Origin: Clostridiales bacterium
Lineage (GTDB): Bacteria; Bacillota_E; Sulfobacillia; Sulfobacillales; JAIMBI01
Assembly: GCA_027318915.1 (NCBI GenBank)
Contig: DAHVOH010000009.1
Location: forward strand, 1-58,370
Length of the DNA: 58,370 bases
Direction of reading: 5' to 3'
Shown here: positions 44,201 to 53,164 of the stretch, piece after piece
Layout: every line of letters starts with the position of its first letter
Position numbering within the stretch: the stretch's first letter is position 1
The notes under the pieces: generated by a model
What the model was told of the DNA's origin: nothing
Databases searched by the model: none
What the model saw: the letters and a program-made list of their open reading frames with translations, nothing else
Translations under genes and position numbers: made by a program

Positions 44201-46116
44201 CGCCCCAGCTGGCTCCCCACATACTGCAGCGTGGCGGCGGCGCAGTGCGGACAGAACGGGCCCCGTTCCAACCGAGCCACCAATTCGCGCCAGCGGGGCT
44301 CGATGCCCTCCGCTCCGGCCCGCTTCTCGCCCGGCTCCGGCTGCAGCTGGGCCAGATCCCGCAAGTCTAAGAACAGTCGGTCCTCCACCGCCTGCTGCAG
44401 TTCCGGATGGACGCGATAGTCCCACGCTTCCCGCCGCCCCGCCGCCGACACCCGCAGCCACACCTCTTCACGGAAGCTCCGGCGCTGGACGTCGCTCACC
44501 CCCAGCGCATCCTCGATGCTGCGCAGCAGATCCTCGTCGGGCTCCACACGCTGGCCGGTCAGGGGATCGAGGCGGCGGTTGGGCCACAGACTGGCCTCCA
44601 CCTGGTCCAGATAGGTGTGAAACAATGCGCGCGCATCCTCCTCGTGCCCCGCGAGAAACGCCTCCTGGACCACGGCCCGCATCTCCCGGTCGTAGCGCTT
44701 CTTGGCCAGCCCCACCCATTGGCGAAGATCCTCCGGGCGCAGTCGGGTCCAGACGCCATGCTGGTCGACGCCGTCCCGGATCGCGCGCAGCAGGTCCACG
44801 GCGGTGACGCACGGGCGGCCGGCGCGGATGACGGCGCTGGACAGGCGGTTCACCACATAGCGCGGATCCATGCCGGTCATGCCCTCCTGGCGGGATTCCT
44901 CCCGGATGGCGGCGACGTCTTCGGGCGAAAGACCGGCCGGCCGCTCCCCGTTCAGCACGGCCAGCTTAGCCAGGGGGTCGAGGCCCGGCCGGTCCGACGC
45001 TCGTAGCCGCGACAGGACCGCCACCGCGGCCGCCGCCTCGAGGGCACCGGGCGCAAAGTGCACGCGGCCCGCCAGCGCCCCCACCTCCAGCTGCTTTCGA
45101 TAGATGGCCGCCTCGTGGGCGACGGACAGCGGATAGGGCACCCGGACCACCACCATCCGCGACAAGAGCGCCTCGTTGCGCGGGTTCTGGGCAAAGGAGC
45201 GAAACTCCGCCTCGTTGGTGTGCCCGACCACCACCTGATCGGCGTGGATGAGCGCAAAGCGCCCCGCCTTGAAGGTGTTTTCCTGCGTCAGGCCCAAGAG
45301 ATGATAGAGAAACTTTTCGTCCAGCTTCAACATCTCCTGGAATTCCATCAGTCCGCGGTTGGCTCGATACAGCTCGCCGTCAAATCGAAACGCGCGCGGA
45401 TCCGACTCCGACCCGTAGCGGGTGATGGTGGAAAAGTCGAGGGATCCGGTGAGATCGGCCATGTCCTGGGACTTGGGGTCGGAGGGCACAAAGGTGCCCA
45501 CGCCAATCCGCCGGGATTCCGAAAACACCACCCGTTCCACCGGCATTTCCAAGAACCGGCCCTGATAGTCGTGGTCCAGACGATGCCGGCACAAGGGACA
45601 CAGCTCGCCGGCAATTTCGACCCCGAGCTGTCGTCCCCACTCCTCCCGAAGCGGCTCCGGGACGAGATGCAGGGGCTCTTCCTGCATGGGGCAGCCGCGA
45701 ATGCCGAACAGGAGGCCGGCCTCGCTGGCCGTGAACGCCTCCAAGCCGCGCTTCAGCAACCACACCAGACTCGATTTGCCGCCGCCCACCGGCCCCATCA
45801 GGAGCAGGAGCCGCTTTCTGACCTCCAATCCCACCGCCGCCGGATGCAGGTAATCCTCCACCAGCGCCTCTAGGGTCTCGTCCAGTCCAAACAGGTCACG
45901 GCTGAAGAACTGCCAGACCGTTCGATCTCCGACCGTAGTCCGACCCGCCCGCTCAATCACCCGAAACAGGCGGGCGTGAGCCGTCTCGGCCAATTCGGGA
46001 CGCTGGCGCACCAGGTCGAGATAATCTTCGAAGGTCCCCTGTTGGTGGCCCGCCGGCCCTTGACCCGCCTCGCCCGGCCAAGAGTTTTCCGGCGCGGGCC
46101 CCGCATGGCTCGACAT
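44197..46116 (-). CDS. prkA: PrkA family AAA+ ATPase/serine protein kinase
   Basis: 639 residues. In Bacillus PrkA contributes to sporulation, and recent work describes an AAA+ protease-like activity. An AAA+ domain with Walker A GPVGGGKSS (108-116) and the family core GRFLEMPVERVVFSESRRIG, GEL..NRGLMEFQEMLK, LTQENTFKAGRFALIHADQV. The C-terminal kinase-like domain follows (ALFHTYLDQVEASLW). A zinc-ribbon-like CPLC..H and a terminal CPHC are also visible. ATG at 46116 has GGGAGG six bases upstream. First gene of prkA-yhbH-spoVR. Confidence 0.95.
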   Translation of the reverse strand: MSSHAGPAPENSWPGEAGQGPAGHQQGTFEDYLDLVRQRPELAETAHARLFRVIERAGRTTVGDRTVWQFFSRDLFGLDETLEALVEDYLHPAAVGLEVRKRLLLLMGPVGGGKSSLVWLLKRGLEAFTASEAGLLFGIRGCPMQEEPLHLVPEPLREEWGRQLGVEIAGELCPLCRHRLDHDYQGRFLEMPVERVVFSESRRIGVGTFVPSDPKSQDMADLTGSLDFSTITRYGSESDPRAFRFDGELYRANRGLMEFQEMLKLDEKFLYHLLGLTQENTFKAGRFALIHADQVVVGHTNEAEFRSFAQNPRNEALLSRMVVVRVPYPLSVAHEAAIYRKQLEVGALAGRVHFAPGALEAAAAVAVLSRLRASDRPGLDPLAKLAVLNGERPAGLSPEDVAAIREESRQEGMTGMDPRYVVNRLSSAVIRAGRPCVTAVDLLRAIRDGVDQHGVWTRLRPEDLRQWVGLAKKRYDREMRAVVQEAFLAGHEEDARALFHTYLDQVEASLWPNRRLDPLTGQRVEPDEDLLRSIEDALGVSDVQRRSFREEVWLRVSAAGRREAWDYRVHPELQQAVEDRLFLDLRDLAQLQPEPGEKRAGAEGIEPRWRELVARLERGPFCPHCAAATLQYVGSQLGR

Positions 46117-46236
46117 ACTCTGCCTCCCTCTCCCAAGTTGACCGTAGTCTGCCCGCCGCCACCCGTATTTATCCATTTGTCCCAGGGGATGCCACGAACG
46201 CGAGGCCCGTCGGACACGCCCGGAGCCCTCCGGCCC

Positions 46237-46288
46237 GATCGCGGCACGGCCGTGATCGTCGCCGCCTGCCCTGGGCTGTGCCGCGATC
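46237..46288. repeat. 11-bp inverted repeat between corA and prkA
   Basis: GATCGCGGCAC (46237-46247) and its exact complement GTGCCGCGATC (46278-46288), 30 bases apart. On the minus strand it lies 87-137 bases past the corA stop and 120-170 before prkA. It could be a corA terminator or part of prkA control. An AT-rich GGATAAATA at about 46175-46167 is the only promoter-like element seen before prkA. Confidence 0.45.
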
Positions 46289-46374
46289 CCGTTCGCAGTC
46301 CCGTTCCCGGCTTCTCGTCGGCCCCGGCCCCCGGCGCCGGCACCGCTCCGATCGCCGGCTCCCGGCGCGGGCGC

Positions 46375-47256
46375 TCAGCGAAACCAACCGTGGCGCTTCA
46401 TGTACCAGAGCAGGCTGCCCGTGATGGAGGCCATGAGCGTCAAACTGTAGGGATAGCCGTACCGCCAATGCAGCTCGGGCATGTTGAAGTTCATGCCGTA
46501 GATCGAGGCGATGGTGGTGGCGGGTAGAGACAGCACGGAAATGATGGTCAGGAACTTCATGACTTTGTTGATTTCGTTGGACTGCATGGACGTGTACGCC
46601 TCCACGGTGCCGGAGAGCCCCTCCCGCGTCGCGTCCACCTCCTGCAGCAGGTCCTGCATGCTGGCCGCCAAATCTTGGAGATAGGGCCGATTGTCCTCAC
46701 GGACAAAACGAAAACCGTCGGAGCCCAAGAGATTGAACACGGGCGCCTCCGGCCCCAGATCGCGGCGCAGGTCGAGGAACGCCTGCCGCGAACGCAGAAT
46801 GGGATGGGCCAGATTGTGATAGGGGTGGTTCAGCAGCACGCGATGAATCTGCTCATACTCCTCCACCAGCCGCCGGCGGCGGGCCTGATATTGGCGCAGG
46901 TGGCGCCGCAGCAGCATGTACAAAACCAGATCCGGTCCGTGCGTCAAGACCGACCGTCCCCGGCTGATGCGCCAGACCCGCTCCAGCAGAGGGCTCTGAC
47001 CCCGATGGACGGTCAGCAGAAAGTGCTCGCCCAGGACCACATGCAGCGGGTTGCCCGCGTCGCCCAGACCCGCCACCATCGTGAACGCCATCACCTCGGG
47101 ATAGATTTGCACACCGGGTTCCGGGGTCCGCGTCTCCAACAGCCGGCTCAACGCCAGCGGATGGGGCACAAACAAATCGCGGACGACGGCTCGCACCCGA
47201 CCCGGATCCCGGGGATCCACGTCCACCCAGAGAAAGCGGGCCTCCGCCGGCCACAT
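46375..47256 (-). CDS. corA: CorA family magnesium/divalent-cation transporter
   Basis: 293 residues. Homopentameric channel. The conserved selectivity motif is intact in SIYGMNFNMPELHW, between two membrane helices near the C-terminus (FLTIISVLSLPATTIAS and SLTLMASITGSLLWYM). The soluble N-terminal funnel contains long helices (QAFLDLRRDLGPEAPVF to MQSNEINKVMKFLTI). I prefer the ATG at 47256, with GGAGG eight bases upstream, over an ATG at 47301 that lacks good spacing. Divergent from the YIEGIA gene. Confidence 0.92.
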   Translation of the reverse strand: MWPAEARFLWVDVDPRDPGRVRAVVRDLFVPHPLALSRLLETRTPEPGVQIYPEVMAFTMVAGLGDAGNPLHVVLGEHFLLTVHRGQSPLLERVWRISRGRSVLTHGPDLVLYMLLRRHLRQYQARRRRLVEEYEQIHRVLLNHPYHNLAHPILRSRQAFLDLRRDLGPEAPVFNLLGSDGFRFVREDNRPYLQDLAASMQDLLQEVDATREGLSGTVEAYTSMQSNEINKVMKFLTIISVLSLPATTIASIYGMNFNMPELHWRYGYPYSLTLMASITGSLLWYMKRHGWFR

Positions 47257-47371
47257 CGTGCCAACCTCCACCCGCCCGCCGCGACTCCATTGCGCCCGCA
47301 TACCCGCCCGCCTCTCGCCCTGGACTGCTCCCTCGCGCGCCTCCGGCTTAGCGTGCCTGCACCGAATCGGG

Positions 47372-47400
47372 GTATGCGGGCCATGGCTCGCGCGAATACT
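47372..47400 (+). promoter_or_regulatory. Possible forespore (sigma F/G-type) promoter before the YIEGIA gene
   Basis: GTATG (47372-47376), 15 bases, GCGAATACT (47392-47400). These match four of five and five of seven specified positions of the sigma F/G consensus as I remember it. No sigma-A elements were seen here. A guess, supported by the sporulation link of the family. Confidence 0.3.
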
Positions 47401-47460
47401 CCGGAGCGCGGGAGGCGACGCTAAGCGCGCACCACCCGGGTCGGATGAGGAGCGATGCGC

Positions 47461-48378
47461 ATGAGCGGAGGATCATCGGTGCCGGTTCATTGGATTCCGT
47501 TGGGCATCGGGTTTGCGGCGGGGCTGCTGAGCCGCCTCCTCTCGCTCCGGCCGGGGCGGCGGGAGTATCCGGGCCATCCCAGCGGATACATCTCGCAGCT
47601 GGCCCTCGGCGTCATCGCGGCCCTGATCGGCGGCGCCCTCATCACCTCCCTGTTCGCGCACGAGTTCACCGCCGCCACCTTCCTGACCCTGGCCGCGACG
47701 CAATTTCGCGATGTCCGGGAAACCGAGCGCCGGACGCTGGCCCAAGAAGAATCCCTGATCCTGGTGCCGCGCGGTCCCGGCTACATCGAGGGCATCGCCA
47801 TGACCTATGAGGCTCGCAACTATCTGTCCATGCTGATTGCGCTCGCCACGTCGGCGGGAGCCTTTTGGCTGGGCCCCTGGGTGGGCGGCGGGCTCGGCAT
47901 CGCGTTGATTTGGGTGGGGGAGCATTTCATGAGCGGCGGCGTGGTGGGCGACCACATCGATGTCCGGCCGGGACATCTGCGCTTCGTCAAGGAATCTCTT
48001 TTATATGTCGAAGACGTCATGCTCATGGAGGTGGGACTGAAAGATGTGCGCCAGCAGTGGCTGGACGAGGGTCTGGGCGTGGTGCTGACGCCCAAATCGC
48101 CGCAGGGTCAGGCCGTCCTGTGGGATCTGAGCCAGCGGCAGGCCATCACCCATGAGGCCGCCATGGCCGTCGGCATTCGCAAGGACATCGGATATCCCGA
48201 TTACGCCGCGCTAACGCGGATGGACATGCCGAAGGGATCCGGCCTGGCGGCGCTGGGCATCATCCCCGCCTATCCGGATATGGACCGCCTCATTCGCGCG
48301 GTGCGGCGCACCCCGATTCTGGAAGGCAGCAAGATGCAGCGCCTCTGGAGTCCGGCGCTGCAGCGAAAGGAGCGCTGA
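47461..48378 (+). CDS. YIEGIA domain protein
   Basis: 305 residues. The family is named after the motif found here at residues 108-113 (GPGYIEGIAMTYEARNYLSM). Four or five hydrophobic segments (about 11-30, 47-66, 120-150) and a soluble C-terminal half. The B. subtilis relative (YphB, I believe called SeaA) is linked to spore envelope assembly; this name is from memory. The ATG at 47461 has GAGGAG eight bases upstream; the ATG at 47455 is too close. The next gene starts two bases after the stop and encodes the family's usual small partner. Confidence 0.88.
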   Translation: MSGGSSVPVHWIPLGIGFAAGLLSRLLSLRPGRREYPGHPSGYISQLALGVIAALIGGALITSLFAHEFTAATFLTLAATQFRDVRETERRTLAQEESLILVPRGPGYIEGIAMTYEARNYLSMLIALATSAGAFWLGPWVGGGLGIALIWVGEHFMSGGVVGDHIDVRPGHLRFVKESLLYVEDVMLMEVGLKDVRQQWLDEGLGVVLTPKSPQGQAVLWDLSQRQAITHEAAMAVGIRKDIGYPDYAALTRMDMPKGSGLAALGIIPAYPDMDRLIRAVRRTPILEGSKMQRLWSPALQRKER

Positions 48379-48379
48379 C

Positions 48380-48598
48380 ATGGCGGACCAGGCGACCCCC
48401 ATTCTCTTCGCCATCATCACCACCGACACCAAGCTGGTCTCCAACGGCGGCATGGCGCCGGTGTTCGTGGCCAAGGACGAGGATGAACAGCACGAGATCG
48501 CTCTGTGGATCTCCCGCATCACAAACGCCAACACCCACAACCTCCCCAACGGGGTGGTGATGATGATCACCACGCAAAACCCGCAGGGAAGCGGCTAG
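48380..48598 (+). CDS. Capping complex subunit for YIEGIA
   Basis: 72 residues. This small soluble family always accompanies YIEGIA proteins. Visible segments: ILFAIITTDTKLVSNGGMAP, VFVAKDEDEQHEIALWISRI and NANTHNLPNGVVMMI. ATG preceded by AAAGGAG with seven-base spacing, one base from the previous stop, so the two genes are co-translated. Its role is known only by association. Confidence 0.85.
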   Translation: MADQATPILFAIITTDTKLVSNGGMAPVFVAKDEDEQHEIALWISRITNANTHNLPNGVVMMITTQNPQGSG

Positions 48599-48815
48599 CC
48601 GCCGGCCCCACCCGGCCAAGCGCCATAGCGCCCGCTCGCGCCGGTCGGCCGGGTCGTGGTCGGACCCGAAGCCAAACGGGTGACCCGGCCGGTGAAATAC
48701 GCTACCCTGGGACGTGGCGGCACCCCGGGCGCCACCGATCCGCACCCGGGCGCGCCCCTCACGACTGCGCAGCGCCGGCGGATGCCGGGTGTGCTCTGCG
48801 AGAAGGAGACTGCCG

Positions 48816-49382
48816 ATGACGCCCGCGCCCCTAGGATCGCCGCTGACCGAGCGGCGCAGCATCCATCAGTTTCGGCCCGATCCCGTCGACGCGGCTCTGG
48901 TGAGCCGCTGGCTGGACCAGGCCGTGTACGCCCCCAACCATCATCTCACCGAGCCTTGGCGGTTTGTGGTCATCACCGGCGACACCAAAAGCCGTCTGGC
49001 CGACATCCGCGCCGATCAGACCCGAGCCAAGCACGCGGGAAAGCCGCATGCGGAGCGCGCGGCGGAAAACGCGCGCCGAGAATATCTGCAAGTGCCCCTG
49101 CTGGTGGCGGTGCTGCAACGGCTCAACGCGGATCCCGCGCGGCGCGAAGAGGACTACGCTGCCTGCGCCTGCGCCGCCTTCGCGTTCATGCTGGCCGCGT
49201 GGGCAGACGGCGTCGGCAGTTACTGGGGCACCGGAGCCGTCACCCGCGCCGACGCGACCCGCGCCCTCCTGGGCCTCGGCGACGACGAGCGCATCGTCGC
49301 CCTCATCCGCGTCGGCTACCCGGACCGGGTCCCCGGCACGCGACGCACGCCGGCGGCCGAACTCACCAAGTGGTTCAACTAG
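48816..49382 (+). CDS. Nitroreductase family protein
   Basis: 188 residues. FMN-dependent NAD(P)H oxidoreductase fold: LTERRSIHQFRPDPVD at the start, APNHHLTEPWRFVVI for FMN binding, then CAAFAFMLAAWADGVGSYWG and GLGDDERIVALIRVGYPD. Substrate unknown. ATG at 48816 has AGGAG seven bases upstream; upstream in-frame codons lack family similarity. It stands alone after a 217-base gap from the YIEGIA pair in which I see nothing else. Confidence 0.88.
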   Translation: MTPAPLGSPLTERRSIHQFRPDPVDAALVSRWLDQAVYAPNHHLTEPWRFVVITGDTKSRLADIRADQTRAKHAGKPHAERAAENARREYLQVPLLVAVLQRLNADPARREEDYAACACAAFAFMLAAWADGVGSYWGTGAVTRADATRALLGLGDDERIVALIRVGYPDRVPGTRRTPAAELTKWFN

Positions 49383-49495
49383 CCTGACGACTGCATTAGG
49401 CGGGTCTGGAGAAAGCGGACCGCAGACGCGCACGGGCCGGCAGTCGGCATATCCGGGGGCCCGACCGGCCACCCTTCGAACGAGGGGGTGCTCCG

Positions 49496-49846
49496 GTGGG
49501 GCCATGGGGCGCGTTCGCGCGCGTGGCCGCCGCGGTGGTGGTCGTCCCCGCGGTGTTCCTGGCCTTGGCCCATGTCCCCTGGCATCCCGCGCTCGTTCCG
49601 GTGTGGGGCGCGACGGCGGCGGGCGCCGCCACCGGTCTTTTGGGCGCGGCGGCCGAAAGCTACGGGCCGGTCCGTCTGACGCCCGCGGCCCGCTGGCTGT
49701 TGTGGTCGGGGCTGGCCGCTCTCTGGCTCTGGGTCGGCAGCACGCATCTCCCGGGCTTTCGCCTCCCGCTTTGGCCCGCCGCCGCGGCCAGCGCCGCCGT
49801 GGGACTGGCCGAAACCGCGCTGCCCCCCGCCCTCATCCGCCAGTGA
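49496..49846 (+). CDS. Small integral membrane protein, unknown
   Basis: 116 residues, almost entirely hydrophobic, with about four membrane helices (8-26, 31-52, 63-80, 90-109), no charged catalytic residues and no family recognised. GTG at 49496 has GAGGGGG seven bases upstream. Its 3' end overlaps the end of the next, convergent gene by 14 bp. The hydrophobic pattern makes it likely real. Confidence 0.55.
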   Translation: MGPWGAFARVAAAVVVVPAVFLALAHVPWHPALVPVWGATAAGAATGLLGAAAESYGPVRLTPAARWLLWSGLAALWLWVGSTHLPGFRLPLWPAAAASAAVGLAETALPPALIRQ

Positions 49847-50369
49847 CGGTGATGAGCCGCATGCGAAAGCGCGCCCAGAGCAGCGGCGCCCACAGCGCCG
49901 CCACCACCAGGAGCCCCGCCCCGTTCAGCAGGCGAAGCGGCGGCCAGAGCCCCAGCAGGGCGACGACCAGCGACGCCCACGGAATGATGCGGCCGGTGGG
50001 GAAGCGAAAACAGTGCGTCTCCTTGGCGGCCATGATGCTGCCCGCCGCCATCAGAAAGCCGACGCCCCAGGGCGCCGCCACCAACACTAGGATCGTGCCC
50101 ACCGCCGCCAACGCCAGGACCAGCTGGCGATACCGCTCCACCCACACCAAAAACGTGTAGGCCGCCACGAGGGTGGCCACGCTCAACCCGACGGCGCCCG
50201 CTCCCGCCAGACCCGGCGCCGCCGCGAGCAACCCCACGCCGCGCACGGCCAGGGCGGCCGCCGCGACCGCCAGGCTCACGCGGTAAATCTGATCCAGGTA
50301 CGGAGGATACGGACGCGTCTTCACGCCCGGCGGCGGTGTCAGATGCAGCAGCAATTGCTCCGGGGTCAT
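49833..50369 (-). CDS. Integral membrane protein, DUF2301-like
   Basis: 178 residues with about six hydrophobic helices. A motif MAAKETHCFRFPTG in a loop recalls the KE-x-FCF segment of DUF2301 proteins; this assignment is tentative. The soluble start TPEQLLLHLTPPPGVKTRPYPPYLDQIYR is given in part as LLLHLTPPPGVKTRPYPPY. ATG shares ATGA with the dnaE stop and has GGGAG upstream, so it is the last gene of the creatininase-dnaE run. Confidence 0.65.
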   Translation of the reverse strand: MTPEQLLLHLTPPPGVKTRPYPPYLDQIYRVSLAVAAAALAVRGVGLLAAAPGLAGAGAVGLSVATLVAAYTFLVWVERYRQLVLALAAVGTILVLVAAPWGVGFLMAAGSIMAAKETHCFRFPTGRIIPWASLVVALLGLWPPLRLLNGAGLLVVAALWAPLLWARFRMRLITVTGG

Positions 50370-53164
50370 ATCAAGGACTCCCTTCTACCCGCCGAGGATC
50401 CGGCCAAGCCACGACTGGCGCTCAACACGCCCGGCCGACCATAGAGGGCTCTGAGCGCCCAGAGGTGCCCCTCCACCTTGAGCCCCAGGCGGCGGCCGGC
50501 CCGAGAACGCCGCTCCGCCACGACGACCACTTCCTCCCCCGGATACAAAGCCGCCGCGCGCGCCAAGTCCGCTTCGAGGGACGGCCCGTCTTGCTCCACC
50601 TGCACGTAGACGTAGCCATCGGGCTCCGGCCACCGCCATCCCAGAACTTCCAGGTCAGCGTCCGCGCCCGGGGCGCGCTGGGTGCCGGGTTCCGATCCCT
50701 CCCACCACGTCATCTGGGCGCCCGCGGCCATGTCCTCCGCGGCCCCGGCGAGACCGTCCAACGCGCCCGCGCGCTGCAGCGGCCCCGCTATCCGGCCGAA
50801 CCAGTCCGCCCCGAGGCGTCGTTTCAGGTCCCCCACATCAGTATACGGCCCCGCGTCCCGACGGGCGGCGACAATGCGCCGGGACGCCTCCTGGCCCACT
50901 CCCCGCACCGCGTCCAGCGCCAAACGGACGGCGCCGCCGTCCGGCCACGGCTGGTCGCGGCTGGCGTTGACATGAGGCCGCAGGACCGGCAGCCCCTCCC
51001 GCCAGGCGGCCGCGACGGCGCGGCCCAGCGCCTCGCCGTGGCCGCGGCTGCCCAGCTCCGCCGCCCAGAAAGCCAGCGGCCAGTGCGCCTTCAAATAGGC
51101 GAGGTAGTATGCCAGGAGACCATACGCCACCGCATGCGCCTTGTTGAAGCCATAGTCCGCAAAGGCGGCGATGCGCTGCCAGGCCGCCTCCGCCTCGCGC
51201 GGATCGGCGCCCCGCTCCACCGCCCGGCCCAGGAATCGGGCCCGCTCGCTGTCCAGGAGCGCCCGATCCTTCTTCGAGACCGCCCGGCGGAACAGATCCG
51301 CCTCCGCCCAGCTGTACCCGGCCATGTCGCGCACCAGCGCCATCAGCTGCTCTTGAAACACCAGCACGCCGCCCGTCGCGTCCAGGCTGGATGTATGGCC
51401 CTCGCGAGCGCGGTCCGTGCGGCGCTGCGTCAGGTACTCCTGGATGTGCTCCATGGGTCCGGGGCGAATCAGCGCCACCGCCAGCATCACGTCGTCCAGG
51501 CCGGCGGGCTCGAGGCGTCGCAGCAGATCCTTGGCGCCCCGCCCGTCCAACTGGAAGACCCCTTCCGTCTCGCCATGAGCCAACAGAACCAGCGTGGGCG
51601 GGTCGGCGGGCGCCACCTCGCCCAACGGCGGCAGCGGCGCGTCGACGGCCGCCTGCACGGCCCGGATGACGGTCAGCGTGCGCAGACCCAGCAGGTCCAG
51701 TTTCAACAGCCCCAGCCGTTCCAGATCCTCCATGGGCAGCGCCGTCACCACCGCATCCGACGTCGGCTGGAGCGGGCTCCAGGTCACGATGGGATCCGGC
51801 GCCACCACCACTCCCGCGGCATGGACCGACGGGTGGCGCGGGGCGCCCTCCCATGTCCCCGCCACCTGGGCCAGCTCCGCCAGTTCCGGATCGCGCAAGC
51901 GGAGGTCCAATTCGGGGATGGCGGCCCGCGCGCGCTCCAACGTGATGTCGGGGCTCTGGGGCACGAGACGCGCCAGGGCATCCACCACCGTCGCATCCAC
52001 CCCCAGAGCGCGTCCGGCGTCGCGGATCGCCGCCCGGGCGCCGAACGTGCCGTAGCTCCCAATCTGGGCGACGTGTTCGCGCCCCCAACGCTCCTGCAGG
52101 TAGGCGACCAATTCTCCCCGGCGGGTATCTTCAATATCCAGATCGATGTCCGGCAAACTCTTGCGGGCCGGGTTCAAAAACCGCTCAAAAACCAGGCCCC
52201 AGACCAGGGGGTCCACCTCGGTGATCCCAAGCGCCCACGCCACCAAGCTGGCCGCGGCCGATCCCCGGCCCGGCCCCACCCGAATTCCTCTCTCCCGTGC
52301 ATGGCGGACCAAATCGGCCACAATCAGGAAGTAGGCTGCGACGCCCTGCTCGGCAATCACCGCCAGTTCGCGCTGCAGGCGCCGGTGATATGCCTCCGGC
52401 ACGCCGGACAGCCGTTCCCGGAGACCCTGCTCGGCCGCCTGCTCCAACGTGCGCGACGCTTGGTCGCCGGGGGCTTCGGGCCATTCCGGCAAGCGTCGTC
52501 CGGCCGGCGGCACGGCCGGCCGCCCTCGGACCGCGGCGAGCGACCCCCATCCCAAAACGGCGGGATGCTGCGGTCCGAACCGCTCCCGCAGGGCCGCCGC
52601 CGAGACCCACGCCGTTCCGGGTCGTTGCGGCTCGTGGCTGATGCGGGCCAACAACTCCCAGGCCCGTTCCTGTCCCGGCAGGTACCGGAACGGGAGCGCC
52701 GCCAGCGGAATGGCTCCCGGTGTCCAGTCCTGGGAGGGATCCGTCACCAGTTGAAAAAGCCGCCGGATTCGCGCCGCCAACTCCGCCGCCACCCCGGGGG
52801 CGCAGTCGGGACCCACGATGACCAAGAGATCCGGTGCCGACAACTCCTCCACCTGCTCGACCCGGCCCGCCGTCGCCAACCGGGTGAGCCGGGACCACGC
52901 CGTCGGCTCGGTGCCCACCACGCGCACGCTGCCGCCGCCCGCGCCGCCCAGCGGCAGCGTCAGCCCCACCAGCACCGCCACATCCTGCCGCTCGGCGGCC
53001 TCCACCAGTTCAAACGCTCCCGTGAGCGACCGCCAGTCGGCCAACAGCACCCCCTCGTAGCCGAAATCGCGGGCTCGTTGCACCACGGCCGCAGGACTGC
53101 CCAACGCCTTCAACAGGCTCCAGTGGGACCAGACGTCCACCGCCCAAGCCCCCGGCTCGTCCAT
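50366..53164 (-). CDS. dnaE: DNA polymerase III alpha subunit (DnaE type), short form
   Basis: 932 residues, against about 1100-1160 for most DnaE proteins. Polymerase motifs are intact: GPGRGSAAASLVAWALGI, the catalytic Asp pair in SLPDIDLDIED (about residue 340), FRRAVSKKDRALL, ADYGFNKAHAVAYGLLAYYL. The helix-hairpin-helix region and a reduced OB region follow. The N-terminal PHP domain is degenerate: the family HxHSxYSLLDG reads VWSHWSLLKA, and LTDHG reads LADWR, so metal ligands are missing. In Firmicutes DnaE works beside PolC. Starts at ATG 53164 (TGATG overlap with typA); the GTG three bases earlier is possible. Confidence 0.93.
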   Translation of the reverse strand: MDEPGAWAVDVWSHWSLLKALGSPAAVVQRARDFGYEGVLLADWRSLTGAFELVEAAERQDVAVLVGLTLPLGGAGGGSVRVVGTEPTAWSRLTRLATAGRVEQVEELSAPDLLVIVGPDCAPGVAAELAARIRRLFQLVTDPSQDWTPGAIPLAALPFRYLPGQERAWELLARISHEPQRPGTAWVSAAALRERFGPQHPAVLGWGSLAAVRGRPAVPPAGRRLPEWPEAPGDQASRTLEQAAEQGLRERLSGVPEAYHRRLQRELAVIAEQGVAAYFLIVADLVRHARERGIRVGPGRGSAAASLVAWALGITEVDPLVWGLVFERFLNPARKSLPDIDLDIEDTRRGELVAYLQERWGREHVAQIGSYGTFGARAAIRDAGRALGVDATVVDALARLVPQSPDITLERARAAIPELDLRLRDPELAELAQVAGTWEGAPRHPSVHAAGVVVAPDPIVTWSPLQPTSDAVVTALPMEDLERLGLLKLDLLGLRTLTVIRAVQAAVDAPLPPLGEVAPADPPTLVLLAHGETEGVFQLDGRGAKDLLRRLEPAGLDDVMLAVALIRPGPMEHIQEYLTQRRTDRAREGHTSSLDATGGVLVFQEQLMALVRDMAGYSWAEADLFRRAVSKKDRALLDSERARFLGRAVERGADPREAEAAWQRIAAFADYGFNKAHAVAYGLLAYYLAYLKAHWPLAFWAAELGSRGHGEALGRAVAAAWREGLPVLRPHVNASRDQPWPDGGAVRLALDAVRGVGQEASRRIVAARRDAGPYTDVGDLKRRLGADWFGRIAGPLQRAGALDGLAGAAEDMAAGAQMTWWEGSEPGTQRAPGADADLEVLGWRWPEPDGYVYVQVEQDGPSLEADLARAAALYPGEEVVVVAERRSRAGRRLGLKVEGHLWALRALYGRPGVLSASRGLAGSSAGRRESLI

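Noticed and set aside
46169..46468. 99-codon frame between corA and prkA
   Set aside because: Overlaps the corA 3' end in another phase and lacks a ribosome site or family match.
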